A DNA stretch of 64,000 nt, from assembly GCF_018304945.1 (NCBI RefSeq), contig NZ_JAGQEE010000008.1, positions 1 through 64,000 on the forward strand. The letters run 5' to 3'. Positions 54,544 to 64,000 of this stretch are shown in pieces. Below the pieces are notes generated by a model. It had not been told where the DNA came from and did not search any database. It worked only from the letters and a program-made list of their open reading frames with translations. This DNA comes from Collimonas humicola. Lineage in GTDB: Bacteria; Pseudomonadota; Gammaproteobacteria; Burkholderiales; Burkholderiaceae_D. How positions within the stretch are numbered: the first letter of the stretch is position 1; each line of letters opens with the position of its first letter. The position numbers and the translations under genes were made by a program.

Positions 54544-55803
54544 ATGAATGCCCCCTTGCCTCCCAATGCCGCCTGTCCCGCCACACACTCCGTCGCCCTG
54601 CCCGCCGCCAGCGGCGGCATCTCCTCCGCGCTGCAGATGCTGTTTGCCACCGCGGTCGGCGTCACCGTGATCAACCTGTTCGCCACCCAGACCCTGATCG
54701 CGACTATCGCAGCGGCGCTGGGCCTGGATCCCCGCCTGAGCGGCATGGTCGCCATGCTGCCCCAGCTGGGCTACGCTGCCGGCCTGATCCTGCTGGTGCC
54801 ACTGGCCGACCTGCTGGAAAACCGCCGCCTGATCGTGCGCCTGCTGGCCTGCTGCACACTGGCCCTGGCGACGGCTACGGTGTCGACTTCCGGCTGGCTG
54901 TTCCTGCTAGCGATCTTTCTGGCCGGCAGCGCTTCCAGCGCGATCCAGATCATGGTGCCTCTGGCCGCCCTGATGGCGCCGGAAGCGCACCGCGGTCGTG
55001 TGGTCGGCAATGTGATGAGCGGCCTGATGCTCGGGATCCTGCTGTCGCGGCCGCTGGCCAGCCTGCTGGTCGACCTCGGCGGCTGGCGCTTGCTGTATCT
55101 GGTGCTGACGATGTCGGTGGCGTTGGTGGCAGCCACTCTGAGCCGCACGCTGCCGAGGCGGCAGCCGCTGGCAGGACTGTCGTACCTGACCCTGATCAAA
55201 TCCCTGTGGCATCTGCTGCTGAGCCAGCCGGTGCTGCGCCGACGCGCCCTGACCGCGGCATTGGCAATGGCCACCTTCAGCCTGTTCTGGACCGCCGTCG
55301 CGCTGCTGCTGACGCAAGCGCCGTTCCATCTGGACCAGCGCCATATCGCCCTGTTCGCGCTGGCCGGCGCCGCCGGCGCTATCGCCGCGCCGCTCGCCGG
55401 CCGCATCGGCGACCGCGGCTGGAGCCGCCCTGCCAGTCATGCGGCGCACCTGACGATGATCGCAGCTTTGGTGCTGGCCGGGGTCGCCGGCTCCGGCTGG
55501 GGCGGCTTTACAGCGGCCGCGCATCCGCTGGCGGCGATTGCCATGCTGGTGCTGGCAGCGATCGGCCTGGATGCCGGCGTCACCACCGACCAGACGCTGG
55601 GCCGGCGCGCCATCAACCTGCTGCAGCCGGAAGCGCGCGGCAGGTTGAATGGCTTGTTTGTCGGGATTTTTTTCGTCGGCGGCGCCCTCGGCGCAGCCAG
55701 CGCCGCGCTGGCCTGGGTCAATGGCGGCTGGACCGCGGTCTGCCTGCTGGGCATTGCTTACGCGACGACGACCTTGGTGATTGGCGCGCTGCAAAAACAT
55801 TAA
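54544..55803 (+). CDS. MFS transporter
   Basis: 419 aa from ATG 54544 (a TTG at 54478 would add 22 residues). About 12 TM helices in two halves with a central charged loop (RTLPRRQPLAGL). Motif-A-like LADLLENRRLIVRLLA and the second-half RIGDRGWSR are present. Similar to small-molecule exporters of the arabinose/drug group, but substrate cannot be read from sequence. Probably regulated by the divergent LysR gene. Confidence 0.85.
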   Translation: MNAPLPPNAACPATHSVALPAASGGISSALQMLFATAVGVTVINLFATQTLIATIAAALGLDPRLSGMVAMLPQLGYAAGLILLVPLADLLENRRLIVRLLACCTLALATATVSTSGWLFLLAIFLAGSASSAIQIMVPLAALMAPEAHRGRVVGNVMSGLMLGILLSRPLASLLVDLGGWRLLYLVLTMSVALVAATLSRTLPRRQPLAGLSYLTLIKSLWHLLLSQPVLRRRALTAALAMATFSLFWTAVALLLTQAPFHLDQRHIALFALAGAAGAIAAPLAGRIGDRGWSRPASHAAHLTMIAALVLAGVAGSGWGGFTAAAHPLAAIAMLVLAAIGLDAGVTTDQTLGRRAINLLQPEARGRLNGLFVGIFFVGGALGAASAALAWVNGGWTAVCLLGIAYATTTLVIGALQKH

Positions 55804-55846
55804 GGCGCAATCCGGCCGGCATCGCGCTGTTGCTTGCGCCGAGCGC

Positions 55847-57517
55847 TTACTTCCTGGCCGGATCGCTGCCGGCGACGTAATACGGCACTTCCACCCGCGG
55901 CAAGGGATTGCGGCCTCGGATCTGGTCAGCGATTTTTTCGGCGATCATGATGGTCGGCGCATTCAGGTTGCCGGTCGTGATCAGCGGCATGATGGAAGCA
56001 TCCACCACGCGCAAGCCATCCAGGCCGTGCACCCGCCCCTGGTTATCCACCACGGCCATCTCGTCGTAGCCCATGGCGTTGGAACAGGATGGATGGAAAG
56101 CGGTTTCCGCATGCTGGCGCACAAAGGCGTCCAGCTCGGCATCGCTCTGCACTTGCACGCCCGGGGAAATTTCGCGGCCGGCATAGGCCGACAAGGCCTG
56201 CTGGCCGATGATCTCGCGCGTGATGCGGATGCCGTTGCGGAATTCCTGCCAGTCCTGTTCGGTCGACATGTAGTTGAACAGGATGCTCGGATGCTGGCGC
56301 GGATCCTTCGAACGCAGATGGATGCGGCCGCGGCTGGGCGAGCGCATCGAGCCCATGTGCGCCTGGAAGCTATGCACCTTGATCGGATTGCTGCCGTTGT
56401 AATTGATCGCCACCGGCAGGAAGTGATACTGGATGTTCGGCCACTCGAAGCTGTCGTCGCTGCGGATGAAGCCGCCGGCTTCGAACTGGTTGCTGGCGCC
56501 GATGCCGCTTCCCATCAGCAGCCACTCAGCGCCGATCTGCGGCTGGTTCCACGGCTTGAGCGCTGGCGCCAGCGATACCGGCTGCTTGCATTCGTATTGC
56601 TGATAGATTTCCAGATGGTCCTGCAGGTTGGCGCCGACGCCAGGCAAATCCAGCACCACCGGAATGTCGTGCTGGCGCAGCAGCGCCGCCGGACCGACGC
56701 CGGAACGCTGCAGGATCTGCGGCGAGGCAATCGCGCCGGAGCACAGCAGCACTTCGCGCCTTGCCTGCGCCGTTTGCGGCTGTTCGTTGTGCAGCCAGGC
56801 GACGCCGACTGCGCGCTTGCCGGAGAAGAGGATGCGGTCGGTCAAGGCGTGGGTGACGATGGTCAGGTTGGGCCGCGCACGCGCCTGGTCCAGATAGCCG
56901 CGCGCGGTGCTGGCGCGCCGTCCATGCGGCGTGGTGGTGCGGTCCATCGGCCCGAAGCCTTCCTGCTGGTAGCCGTTGAGGTCGTCGGTGCGCGGATAGC
57001 CCGCCTGGACGCCGGCTTCCACCATCGCATGGTAGAGCACATTGTTGCCGCTCTTCGGCGTGGTGACGCTGACCGGACCGTCGCCGCCGTGATAATCGTT
57101 GCCGCCGATATCGCGCGTTTCAGCCTTCTTGAAGTAAGGCAGGCAATCCAGGTAAGACCAGTTTTCCAGGCCCTCGCGCCTGGCCCAGTGATCGTAGTCG
57201 AGCGCATTGCCGCGGATATAGCACATGCCGTTGATCAGCGACGAACCGCCCAGGCCCTTGCCGCGGCCGCACTCCATGCGGCGGCCGTTCATGTGCGGTT
57301 CCGGATCGGTTTCGTAGGCCCAGTTATAGCGCCGCCCTTGCAGCGGAAAGGCCAGCGCCGCCGGCATCTGGGTGCGGAAATCGAAGCGGTAATCGGGACC
57401 GCCGGCTTCCAGCAGCAGGACGGTGGTGCCGGCATCTTCCGTCAGGCGGGTCGCCAGCACATTGCCGGCCGAACCGGCGCCGATGATGATGTAGTCGTAT
57501 TCTTTTGCGTGTTGCAT
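55847..57517 (-). CDS. betA: Choline dehydrogenase
   Basis: GMC-family FAD oxidoreductase of 556 aa that oxidises choline to betaine aldehyde at the membrane. FAD-binding [16 protein letters not shown] at the N-terminus, GMC signatures around [17 protein letters not shown] and [16 protein letters not shown], the active-site His region [12 protein letters not shown], and [15 protein letters not shown] at the C-terminus. Last gene of betI-betB-betA, 59 bp after betB. Confidence 0.96.
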   Translation of the reverse strand: MQHAKEYDYIIIGAGSAGNVLATRLTEDAGTTVLLLEAGGPDYRFDFRTQMPAALAFPLQGRRYNWAYETDPEPHMNGRRMECGRGKGLGGSSLINGMCYIRGNALDYDHWARREGLENWSYLDCLPYFKKAETRDIGGNDYHGGDGPVSVTTPKSGNNVLYHAMVEAGVQAGYPRTDDLNGYQQEGFGPMDRTTTPHGRRASTARGYLDQARARPNLTIVTHALTDRILFSGKRAVGVAWLHNEQPQTAQARREVLLCSGAIASPQILQRSGVGPAALLRQHDIPVVLDLPGVGANLQDHLEIYQQYECKQPVSLAPALKPWNQPQIGAEWLLMGSGIGASNQFEAGGFIRSDDSFEWPNIQYHFLPVAINYNGSNPIKVHSFQAHMGSMRSPSRGRIHLRSKDPRQHPSILFNYMSTEQDWQEFRNGIRITREIIGQQALSAYAGREISPGVQVQSDAELDAFVRQHAETAFHPSCSNAMGYDEMAVVDNQGRVHGLDGLRVVDASIMPLITTGNLNAPTIMIAEKIADQIRGRNPLPRVEVPYYVAGSDPARK

Positions 57518-57576
57518 GATGCTCCTTGCTTGCCGCTGCCGCTCGCGCGGCAGGGTGATGAAACGCGACGTTTTTT

Positions 57577-59049
57577 TTAAAACACCGAGGTATAGGCGCC
57601 CAGCTCCACCTGAATCGATTTGATGCGCGTGTAGTGTTCCAGCGTGGTGAGCCCGTTTTCGCGGCCGACGCCGGACTGCTTGTAGCCGCCCACCGGCATT
57701 TCCGCCGCCGACTCGCCCCAGGTATTGATCCAGCAGATGCCGGCTTCCAGCTGATGGATCACGCGATGGGCGCGGCTCAGGTTTTCTGTCATCAGGCCGG
57801 CCGCCAGGCCATATTCCGTATCGTTGGCGCGGCGTATCACTTCATCTTCTTCCTCGAAGCCGAGGATGCACATGACCGGGCCGAAGATTTCTTCGCGCAC
57901 GATCTTCATCTCGTCGCGGCAGTCGGTGAACACCGTCGGCTGCACGAATGCGCCCTGGGCAAAAGCGCCGCCGACTTCGCGCTTGCCGCCGGTCAGCAGA
58001 CGCGCGCCTTGGGCGATGCCGGATTCGATGTAGGACAGCACGCTATCCATGTGCGGAAAACTGACCAGCGGGCCGAAGTTGGTGCTGGCGTCGAGCGGCA
58101 TGCCGAGACGGATGCGCGCCACCCGCTCCAGCACCTTGGCTTCGAACGCCTGCTTGATCGCACTGTGCACGAAGACCCGCGTGCCGTTGGTGCAGACCTG
58201 GCCGGAGCTGTAGAAATTGGCCATGACGGCGACGTCGGCGGCACGCTCCAGGTCGGCGTCGGCAAACACGATCAGCGGCGACTTGCCGCCCAGTTCCATG
58301 GTCACTTCCTTCAGGGTCGAGCTGGAAGCGCTGGCCATCACTTTCTTGCCGGTAGCGGTGCCGCCGGTGAAGGAGATTTTCTCGATGCCGGCATGCTCGG
58401 TCAGCCAGGTGCCGACTTCGCGGCCGCTGCCGGTGAGGACGTTGAAGACGCCGTCCGGCAGGCCTGCCTCAGTGTAGATTTCGGCCAGCTTGAGCGTGCT
58501 CAGCGGCGTCACTTCGCTCGGCTTGAAAATCATGGCATTGCCTGCCGCCAGCGCCGGCGCCGACTTCCACAGGGCGATCTGGATCGGATAATTCCAGGCG
58601 CCGATGCCGGCCACCACGCCCAGCGGTTCGCGTCGGGTGTAGACAAACGAGCTTTCGCGCAAAGGGATTTGCGTGCCTTCGATGGACGGCACCAGGCCGG
58701 CGTAATATTCAAGGACGTCGGCGCCGGTGACGATATCGACCGCACGGGTTTCCGACAGCGCCTTGCCGGTATCCAGGGTTTCCAGCTCTGCCAGTTCGTC
58801 ATTGCGCTCGCGCAGGATGGCTACTGCACGGCGCAGCACGCGCGAACGCTGCATGGCGGTTTGCGCGGCCCAGACGCGCTGGCCCTGCCTGGCGCTGGCG
58901 ACAGCGCGGTCGACGTCTTCCTTGGTGGCGCGCTGGACTTCGGCCAGCACTTCGCCGTTGGCGGGATTGATGGTCTGGAAGGTATCGCTGCCGCTGGCGT
59001 CGACACGGCGGCCGCCGATGTAAAGTTGTTGTTGCTTGAAAACAGGCAT
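57577..59049 (-). CDS. betB: Betaine aldehyde dehydrogenase
   Basis: NAD(P)-dependent aldehyde dehydrogenase of 490 aa forming glycine betaine. Start ATG 59049, fixed by GAGGAG with normal spacing; an earlier frame start at 59064 has none. Catalytic cysteine in [15 protein letters not shown], general-base glutamate in [12 protein letters not shown], nucleotide-binding [12 protein letters not shown]. 41 bp after betI. Confidence 0.96.
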   Translation of the reverse strand: MPVFKQQQLYIGGRRVDASGSDTFQTINPANGEVLAEVQRATKEDVDRAVASARQGQRVWAAQTAMQRSRVLRRAVAILRERNDELAELETLDTGKALSETRAVDIVTGADVLEYYAGLVPSIEGTQIPLRESSFVYTRREPLGVVAGIGAWNYPIQIALWKSAPALAAGNAMIFKPSEVTPLSTLKLAEIYTEAGLPDGVFNVLTGSGREVGTWLTEHAGIEKISFTGGTATGKKVMASASSSTLKEVTMELGGKSPLIVFADADLERAADVAVMANFYSSGQVCTNGTRVFVHSAIKQAFEAKVLERVARIRLGMPLDASTNFGPLVSFPHMDSVLSYIESGIAQGARLLTGGKREVGGAFAQGAFVQPTVFTDCRDEMKIVREEIFGPVMCILGFEEEDEVIRRANDTEYGLAAGLMTENLSRAHRVIHQLEAGICWINTWGESAAEMPVGGYKQSGVGRENGLTTLEHYTRIKSIQVELGAYTSVF

Positions 59050-59090
59050 GCAGATTCTCCTCAATGGGTTGCTGTCAGATAGGTCAAAGA

Positions 59091-59687
59091 TCAGGCCGCT
59101 GCAGTGGCTGCGCCGCTCTTCTTTGCCAATTGGTAGTCCAGATATTCATAGGCCATCTGCCGGGCCGCATCGGCATCGAAAGCCTTGCCGGACAAGGATC
59201 CGCGCAGCCATAGTCCGTCGATCATGGCGGCCAGCCCGCGCGCAGCCTGGCGTGCCTGCAGCAGCGGCAGTTCGCGCTGAAATTGGCAGCACAGGTTGGA
59301 GCGCAGGCGCTGGTCGTTGACGTGCTGCAGCCGGCGCAGCGATTCCTGGTGCATGCTGGAAGACCAGAACGCCAGCCAGGTTTTCATCACGGGACCGCTC
59401 ACCTGGCTGTCGTTGAAATTGGCGTCGACGATGGCGCGCAGGTGCGCGGCGGCGCTGTCGGTGCTGAGTTCGTTGCGGCGGCGCCGGGTATCGGCGCTTA
59501 AATCGTGCAGGATCTGGCGCATGGTGGCTTCCAGCAGACCGCTTTTGTCGCCGAAATAGTGGCTGATGATGCCGGTCGACAGTCCTGCCTGGCGGGCGAT
59601 CAGGGCAATGGTGGCGTCCGCCAGGCCGGCCCGGTCGATCACTTCCAGCGTTGCCTGGATCAGCTGCTTGCGGCGCAGCGGCAGCAT
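59091..59687 (-). CDS. betI: HTH-type repressor BetI
   Basis: TetR-family repressor of the bet genes, released by choline in E. coli. 198 aa from ATG 59687, preceded at some distance by GAGGAAAA; a TTG at 59744 would add 19 residues without a better site. [46 protein letters not shown] and [14 protein letters not shown] match BetI closely. First gene of betIBA, divergent from betT, with a strong palindrome in between. Confidence 0.95.
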   Translation of the reverse strand: MLPLRRKQLIQATLEVIDRAGLADATIALIARQAGLSTGIISHYFGDKSGLLEATMRQILHDLSADTRRRRNELSTDSAAAHLRAIVDANFNDSQVSGPVMKTWLAFWSSSMHQESLRRLQHVNDQRLRSNLCCQFQRELPLLQARQAARGLAAMIDGLWLRGSLSGKAFDADAARQMAYEYLDYQLAKKSGAATAAA

Positions 59688-59768
59688 CTCGTTTCTTTTC
59701 CTCAACTCACTCTCCCATTGCGTTCGCGGAAAGCGGTCCGCCAATCCGCTGCATGAAATCAGTATAAT

Positions 59769-59798
59769 TTAAATTGATTGGACGTTCAATCAATTTAA
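59769..59798. promoter_or_regulatory. Probable BetI operator
   Basis: Perfect 12-bp arms, 59769-59780 (ttaaattgattg) and 59787-59798 (caatcaatttaa), around GACGTT, which is itself nearly palindromic. It lies in the betI-betT divergent region. The TTGATTGGACGTTCAATCAA form agrees with what I recall of BetI boxes in other proteobacteria. It can control both promoters. Confidence 0.85.
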
Positions 59799-59957
59799 GA
59801 TTAGGCTCTCATCGTGATGTCAGTGACAACATCATATTTTTCTTTCGACAACAATATCCATACCCGGCAACAGAATCGGAATGAGGTTTATTCAAATGCA
59901 ACAACAGGCAAACACGAGACACCAATCGGCCATGCCGGCACGCCGCGGGCAAACCCA

Positions 59958-61541
59958 ATGAGCGCGGCGACCATCATCGCCGGCAGCCTGCCGGCCAAGA
60001 TCGGGCTCAACCGCCCGGTATTCTTTTCATCGGCGCTGCTGATCATCGCCTTCACCATCGTCATCATCGCTTTCCCTCAGGCCTCGACCACCTGGCTGTC
60101 GCAAGCCCAGGTCATGCTGGCCAGCAGTTTCGGCTGGTACTACATGCTGATAGTGGCCGCCTACCTCGGCTTCATCGTCTGGCTGGCGGCCTCGCCTTAC
60201 GGCAAGATAAAACTGGGCGCGGACGATGAGCAGCCGGCTTTCAGTTACGGCGCCTGGGCCGGCATGCTGTTTTCTTCGGGGATCGGGATTTCGCTGCTCT
60301 ATTTCGGCGCTTCGGAGCCTATTACGCATTACCTGCATCCGCCGCAGGGGGCAGCGGCGACACCGGCAGCCGCCGGCCAGGCGATGACGCTGACCTTCCT
60401 CCACTGGGGCCTGCACGGCTGGGCCATCTACGCGCTGATCGCGGTGGCGCTGGGATATTTTGCGTATCGCCACCAGCAACCACTGGCTTTGCGCTCCGCC
60501 CTGTATCCCTTGCTGGGCGAACGCGTGCATGGCGTCGCCGGCCATGCGGTGGATTGCTTCGGCATCGTGGTGACGGTGCTGGGCCTGGTCAGCAACCTCG
60601 GCATCGGCTCGCTGCAGATCAGCGCCGGCCTGGAACACCTGTTCGGCCTGCAAAACGGCCATGGCACGCTGCTGGCGGTCATCATCGTGATGACGATCGT
60701 CGCCACGCTGGCCGCCGTCTCCGGGATCGAGACAGGGATACGCCGCCTGTCGAATCTGAACGTGGTGCTGTTTGCCAGCCTGCTGATCTTCGCCTTGGCC
60801 ATGGGCCCGACCCTGCACCTGTTGAACGCCCTGATCCAGAACCTGGGCGACTACCTCAGCAATGTCGTCGGCAAGACTTTCGACCTGTACGCCTACGACC
60901 GCCCCAGCGACTGGCTCGGAAAATGGACCCTGTTCTACTGGGCCTGGTGGATTTCCTGGGCGCCATTCGTCGGCCTGTTCATTGCTCGCATCTCGCGCGG
61001 CCGCACCATCCGCGAAGTGGTGACCGGCGTGCTGCTGCTGCCGCTGGCGTTCACGCTGGTGTGGCTGTCCGTGTTCGGCAACAGCGCGCTTGACCTGCTG
61101 ATCAACCACGGCGCCACCGAACTGAGCCAGAGCGCGCTGCAACAGCCGGCCATGACCATGTACAAATTGCTGGCCCACTACCCGTTCGGCACGGCCATGT
61201 CAGGCGTGGCGATCTTCGTCGGCTTCGTGCTGTTCCTGACGCCGGCCGATTCCGGCGCCGTGATGCTGGCCAATTTGTCGATCCGCGACAGCAGCAATGG
61301 CGGCGAAGGCGATGCACCGCACTGGCTGCGCATATTCTGGTCGGCGCTGATCATGGCGGTGACCGCCGGCCTGATGTTCGCGGATAACATCAGCTCCATC
61401 CAGACCACCATCGTGCTTGCTTCCCTGCCGTTTTCTCTGGTTCTGGTGCTGTATATGGTGTGCCTGCTGAAGAGCTTGCGGATGGAATTCAAACCCGTGG
61501 TTGCTCCCAAAGCCATGGCAAAGACATTCAGGCAAACATAG
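59958..61541 (+). CDS. betT: BCCT choline transporter BetT
   Basis: High-affinity proton-driven choline importer of the betaine/choline/carnitine family. 527 aa from ATG 59958, which matches where BetT proteins begin; GTG 59814/ATG 59817 would add up to 48 residues of unrelated sequence, and no candidate has a good ribosome site. Twelve TM helices; AMLFSSGIGISLLYFGASEPITHY and WTLFYWAWWISWAPFVGLFIARISRGRTIREV (TM8 region) are diagnostic. The C-terminus stops about 35 residues after the last helix, far shorter than the long osmosensing tail of E. coli BetT (677 aa). Confidence 0.92.
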   Translation: MSAATIIAGSLPAKIGLNRPVFFSSALLIIAFTIVIIAFPQASTTWLSQAQVMLASSFGWYYMLIVAAYLGFIVWLAASPYGKIKLGADDEQPAFSYGAWAGMLFSSGIGISLLYFGASEPITHYLHPPQGAAATPAAAGQAMTLTFLHWGLHGWAIYALIAVALGYFAYRHQQPLALRSALYPLLGERVHGVAGHAVDCFGIVVTVLGLVSNLGIGSLQISAGLEHLFGLQNGHGTLLAVIIVMTIVATLAAVSGIETGIRRLSNLNVVLFASLLIFALAMGPTLHLLNALIQNLGDYLSNVVGKTFDLYAYDRPSDWLGKWTLFYWAWWISWAPFVGLFIARISRGRTIREVVTGVLLLPLAFTLVWLSVFGNSALDLLINHGATELSQSALQQPAMTMYKLLAHYPFGTAMSGVAIFVGFVLFLTPADSGAVMLANLSIRDSSNGGEGDAPHWLRIFWSALIMAVTAGLMFADNISSIQTTIVLASLPFSLVLVLYMVCLLKSLRMEFKPVVAPKAMAKTFRQT

Positions 61542-61555
61542 CCAAAATCCGGCCG

Positions 61556-61587
61556 AAAAAAAAGCTGCGCAATGCGCAGCTTTTTTT
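61556..61587. terminator. Bidirectional terminator betT / permease
   Basis: Stem gctgcgc (61564-61570) with gcgcagc (61574-61580), AAT loop, eight A's before and seven T's after, so it works on both strands between the convergent genes. Confidence 0.93.
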
Positions 61588-61613
61588 CAAGCGAATCAAA
61601 CCGGACTTCCGTC

Positions 61614-62909
61614 TCAGGACTTCTTCCGCAACAGAGCGTGCAAGATGATCGCCCCAAAAGTCGCGGTGCCGATGCCGCCCAGCGAGAACTGGCCCAGCTT
61701 CAGGGTAAAGTCGCCGGCGCCCAGCACCAGCGTCACGGCCGCCACGATCAGGTTGCGGTTATCGGAAAAATCCACCTTGTTCTCCACCCAGATCCGCGCG
61801 CCCGACACCGCGATCAGGCCAAACACCACGATCGAGACGCCGCCCAGCACCGCACCGGGAATGGTCTGGATCACGGCGCCGAATTTCGGCGAGAAGCCCA
61901 GGATGATCGCCAGGCAGGCCGCCACCACGAACACCAGCGTCGAATAGATTTTGGTGACCGCCATCACACCGATGTTTTCCGCATAAGTGGTAACGCCGGT
62001 GCCGCCGACGCTGCCTGAGACGATGGTCGCCAGGCCGTCGCCGACGAAGGCGCGGCCCATGTATTTGTCCAGGTTCTGCCCTGTCATGGCGGCCACCGCC
62101 TTGATATGGCCGAGATTTTCCGCCACCAGGATGATGGCGATAGGCGCCAGCAAGGCCATGGCGTCGGCCTTGAATACCGGCGCCGAGAAATGCGGGATGC
62201 CGAACCAGGCGGCGTTGGCGACAATCGCAAAGTCGATCGGCTTGCCAAGGCCGGCGCCGTTGGTCAGCACGGCATAGACGACATAAGCCAGCATCAGGCC
62301 GACCAGGATCAGCAGGCGCTGCAGCATGCCGCGCGCAAATACGGCGACCACGCCGACGCACAGCACCGTGCCGAGGGCCATCCAGGCATCGAAATTGTTG
62401 CCGCTGACGCCCTTGACCGCGATCGGCGCCAGGTTCAGACCGATCACCGCCACCACGGCGCCGGTGACCACCGGCGGCATCAGGGTTTCGATCCAGCGCG
62501 TGCCGATCGCCATCACCAGCAAGCCGATCAGCGCATACAGCACGCCGCAGGCAATGATGCCGCCCAGCGCCACGCCGAGATTGGCGTTCAAGCCGTGTCC
62601 GCCATACGCGCTGACGGCGATCACCAGGCCGATGAAGGAAAAACTGGAACCGAGGTAGCTTGGTACACGGCCGCCCACCAGCACGAAGAACAGCAAGGTG
62701 CCGATGCCTGACATGAAAATCGCCAGGTTCGGATCGAAACCCATCAGCAGCGGCGCCAGCACGGTCGAACCGAACATCGCCACCACGTGCTGCACGCCCA
62801 TCGCAAAAGTCTGCGGCCAAGGCAGGCGCTCGTCGGCGGCGATGACCTGGCCCTGCCCGTCCGCCGTGCCGGCGCGCAAACGCCACGTGGGAAAATAAGA
62901 TCCTGCCAT
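61614..62909 (-). CDS. NCS2 pyrimidine permease (RutG/UraA-like)
   Basis: Inner-membrane nucleobase:proton symporter of 431 aa with 14 TM spans. GGRVPSYLGSSFSFIG, IGTRWIETLMPPVVTGAVV, AENLGHIKAVAAMTGQN and the substrate motif GSVGGTGVTTYAENIGVM match the uracil subgroup; as far as I remember it, E. coli RutG is alike over its whole length. No other rut genes flank it, so it may import uracil for salvage rather than serve pyrimidine degradation. Strong ribosome site (GGAGGAACAC). Confidence 0.9.
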   Translation of the reverse strand: MAGSYFPTWRLRAGTADGQGQVIAADERLPWPQTFAMGVQHVVAMFGSTVLAPLLMGFDPNLAIFMSGIGTLLFFVLVGGRVPSYLGSSFSFIGLVIAVSAYGGHGLNANLGVALGGIIACGVLYALIGLLVMAIGTRWIETLMPPVVTGAVVAVIGLNLAPIAVKGVSGNNFDAWMALGTVLCVGVVAVFARGMLQRLLILVGLMLAYVVYAVLTNGAGLGKPIDFAIVANAAWFGIPHFSAPVFKADAMALLAPIAIILVAENLGHIKAVAAMTGQNLDKYMGRAFVGDGLATIVSGSVGGTGVTTYAENIGVMAVTKIYSTLVFVVAACLAIILGFSPKFGAVIQTIPGAVLGGVSIVVFGLIAVSGARIWVENKVDFSDNRNLIVAAVTLVLGAGDFTLKLGQFSLGGIGTATFGAIILHALLRKKS

Positions 62910-63080
62910 GTGTTCCTCCCTGTATGCCGATCAGCCATCTTCCTGCCGCCCGCGGACCGCAGGAAGATGGCTGAATCGTGTGATTGATTTTGTTTTTAAC
63001 CGGAGGCTAGTGTACGAAGGCAGCCATGAAATAACAATCGAGATCGGGACAAAATCGGGAGAAATCGACGCAACGGACAC

Positions 63081-63114
63081 AAAAAAAGCACCGGCCGGCG
63101 GCTCGGTGCTTTTT
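63081..63114 (-). terminator. Rho-independent terminator
   Basis: Stem AAAAGCACCG (63084-63093) with CGGTGCTTTT (63104-63113), GC-rich loop, T-run on the minus strand (seven A's at 63081-63087). 20 bp after the stop of the two-TM gene. Confidence 0.88.
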
Positions 63115-63133
63115 CATCGCCGGTTCAACGATG

Positions 63134-63652
63134 CTACGGGAAAACCGGAATATGCTTTTCAACCCCGGCAAAGGAGGCTTCCGGATGGCGTTTTTCAAGC
63201 AGCTCCTCGATTTCCGGCACGCGCTTGAACGGCACGTCCACCAGCAGCAGGATCTTGCCTTCCTCGATGCCGGCATGGAAGGCTTTCAGGCGGGAATTCG
63301 GCAAGGCCGCCGCCGCCATGCCCGACATCCAGCTGCCCAGCACCGCGCCGGCCAGGGTCAGCGCGACCAGCGCCAGCCAGTTCAGGTGCACCCACTCGGG
63401 CGGGAAATACACCAGCCACATGCCCAGCAGCAGGCCGATCACGCCGCCGGCCAGCAAGCCGACTTCCGCGCCGTTGGCCAGATCGGTCTTATGCAACACA
63501 TTGGCTTCCGGCATATCGGCCGGCAACTTGCCGTCGGCCGCCCAGAAGTGGATATGCCGGATCCCTACCCGCGCCAGCAATAATTCGTCCAGCATACCGC
63601 GCGCACTGGGAACATCCGGCAACATGAAGTAAAGCCTTTGTCTGCCCAACAT
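63134..63652 (-). CDS. Two-TM protein, DUF1269-like
   Basis: 172 aa. A soluble N-terminal alpha/beta segment (YFMLPDVPSARGMLDELL) is followed by two TM helices (about 64-84 and 90-112) rich in Gly and Ala, then a second alpha/beta segment (GKILLLVDVPFKRVPEIEELLEKRHPEA). This half-TM-half order resembles DUF1269 and related proteins with glycine-zipper-like membrane hairpins. Function unknown. Strong ribosome site (GGAGACCATC). Confidence 0.75.
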   Translation of the reverse strand: MLGRQRLYFMLPDVPSARGMLDELLLARVGIRHIHFWAADGKLPADMPEANVLHKTDLANGAEVGLLAGGVIGLLLGMWLVYFPPEWVHLNWLALVALTLAGAVLGSWMSGMAAAALPNSRLKAFHAGIEEGKILLLVDVPFKRVPEIEELLEKRHPEASFAGVEKHIPVFP

Positions 63653-63800
63653 GATGGTCTCCTATGACTGGTTATGCCTTCAGCATAGTCAATCGAGGTC
63701 GAATCCACAAAGTCTGATTGGCGCCTTGCGCCGTGAACAACCCGAAACAATGAAAAATGCGACAATCGCCATTCAGTTAACCAATCACGATGGAAACCCC

Positions 63801-64000
63801 ATGATCCTCGAATTAGCCGATATCCGTATCCAGCCGGGCAAGCAACAGGAATTCGACGCCGCGATCCAGCGCGGAGTCGAGCAAATCATCAGCAAGGCCA
63901 AGGGCTTTGCCGGTTACAAGGTGCACAAGGGAATTGAATCGCCGGAGCGCTATGTCCTGACCATCCTCTGGCAAACCCTGGAAAACCACACCGTGGATTT
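63801..64000 (+). CDS. ABM-domain monooxygenase-like protein (partial)
   Basis: Runs off the right edge; 66 codons visible from ATG 63801 (GGAAACCCC upstream; the ATG at 63790 meets a stop after four codons). ILELADIRIQPGKQQEFDAA, AKGFAGYKVHKGIESPERY and LTILWQTLENH match the antibiotic biosynthesis monooxygenase (ABM) ferredoxin-like fold, found in small quinol or haem-degrading monooxygenases and stress proteins. The specific function cannot be told from this part. Confidence 0.8.
   Translation, partial: MILELADIRIQPGKQQEFDAAIQRGVEQIISKAKGFAGYKVHKGIESPERYVLTILWQTLENHTVD

Noticed and set aside
1-64000. CRISPR arrays, tRNA or rRNA genes, prophage, defence or toxin-antitoxin systems
   Set aside because: No regularly spaced repeats, cloverleaf-like sequences, phage structural genes or known defence domains were recognised on either strand.

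Overview
The window is a GC-rich chromosomal segment of a Gram-negative betaproteobacterium. An Oxalobacteraceae member (Collimonas/Herbaspirillum/Janthinobacterium group) is the best guess. It rests on the rpsP-rimM-trmD-rplS operon followed by NudL-, CobD/CbiB- and DUF3579-type genes, the DUF3579 family itself, RND pumps with NodT-type outer-membrane lipoproteins, and overall codon use. It is inference from family content, not from a 16S gene, which is absent. Coding density is high and nearly every gene looks intact. I see no rRNA, tRNA, CRISPR array, prophage or recognised defence island.

Layout. 1-308: a REP-like intergenic block with two hairpins. 309-13491: an OmpR/EnvZ-type two-component system, a divergent Spy/CpxP-like periplasmic protein, then an mdtA-mdtB-mdtC-nodT multidrug efflux operon and a half-size EamA permease. 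In E. coli, BaeSR controls spy and mdtABC, so this cluster may be a functional counterpart. 13500-16954: a PabB-PabC fusion for p-aminobenzoate and an MdtD-like MFS pump. 16970-24444: tamA-tamB (outer-membrane protein assembly) and fumC. 24506-27346: a CHASE-PAS-GSDEF-EAL cyclic-di-GMP protein. 27495-32336: DUF3579, CobD/CbiB-like and NudL genes, then the ribosomal/tRNA-modification operon rpsP-rimM-trmD-rplS.

32706-38311: a TM2-domain gene and the etfB-etfA-acyl-CoA dehydrogenase operon converge. An intact 1415-bp IS4-family element sits exactly inside the palindromic terminator that once separated them, with a 12-bp target duplication made of the terminator stem. 38712-47638: TusA-like protein, an unknown membrane/TPR-like protein convergent with an unusually built rhomboid protease, a NudC-like hydrolase, alaS, two small secreted proteins and ugpQ. 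47868-52020: a translationally coupled 2TM/LytS/LytTR signalling operon and glnS. 52193-55803: a SHOCT protein, DUF1993, and a LysR/MFS divergent pair. 55847-61541: the choline-to-glycine-betaine locus betI-betB-betA, divergent from betT, with a strong palindromic operator between. 61614-64000: a RutG-like pyrimidine permease, a two-TM unknown protein and the start of an ABM-domain protein cut by the window edge.

I did not find a clearly new multi-gene system. The most notable signals are the IS4 insertion that destroyed a shared terminator while carrying a hairpin-plus-U-tract of its own, the duplicated secreted protein at 46137-46724, the rhomboid with large extra domains, and the candidate operators upstream of the etf and bet operons.
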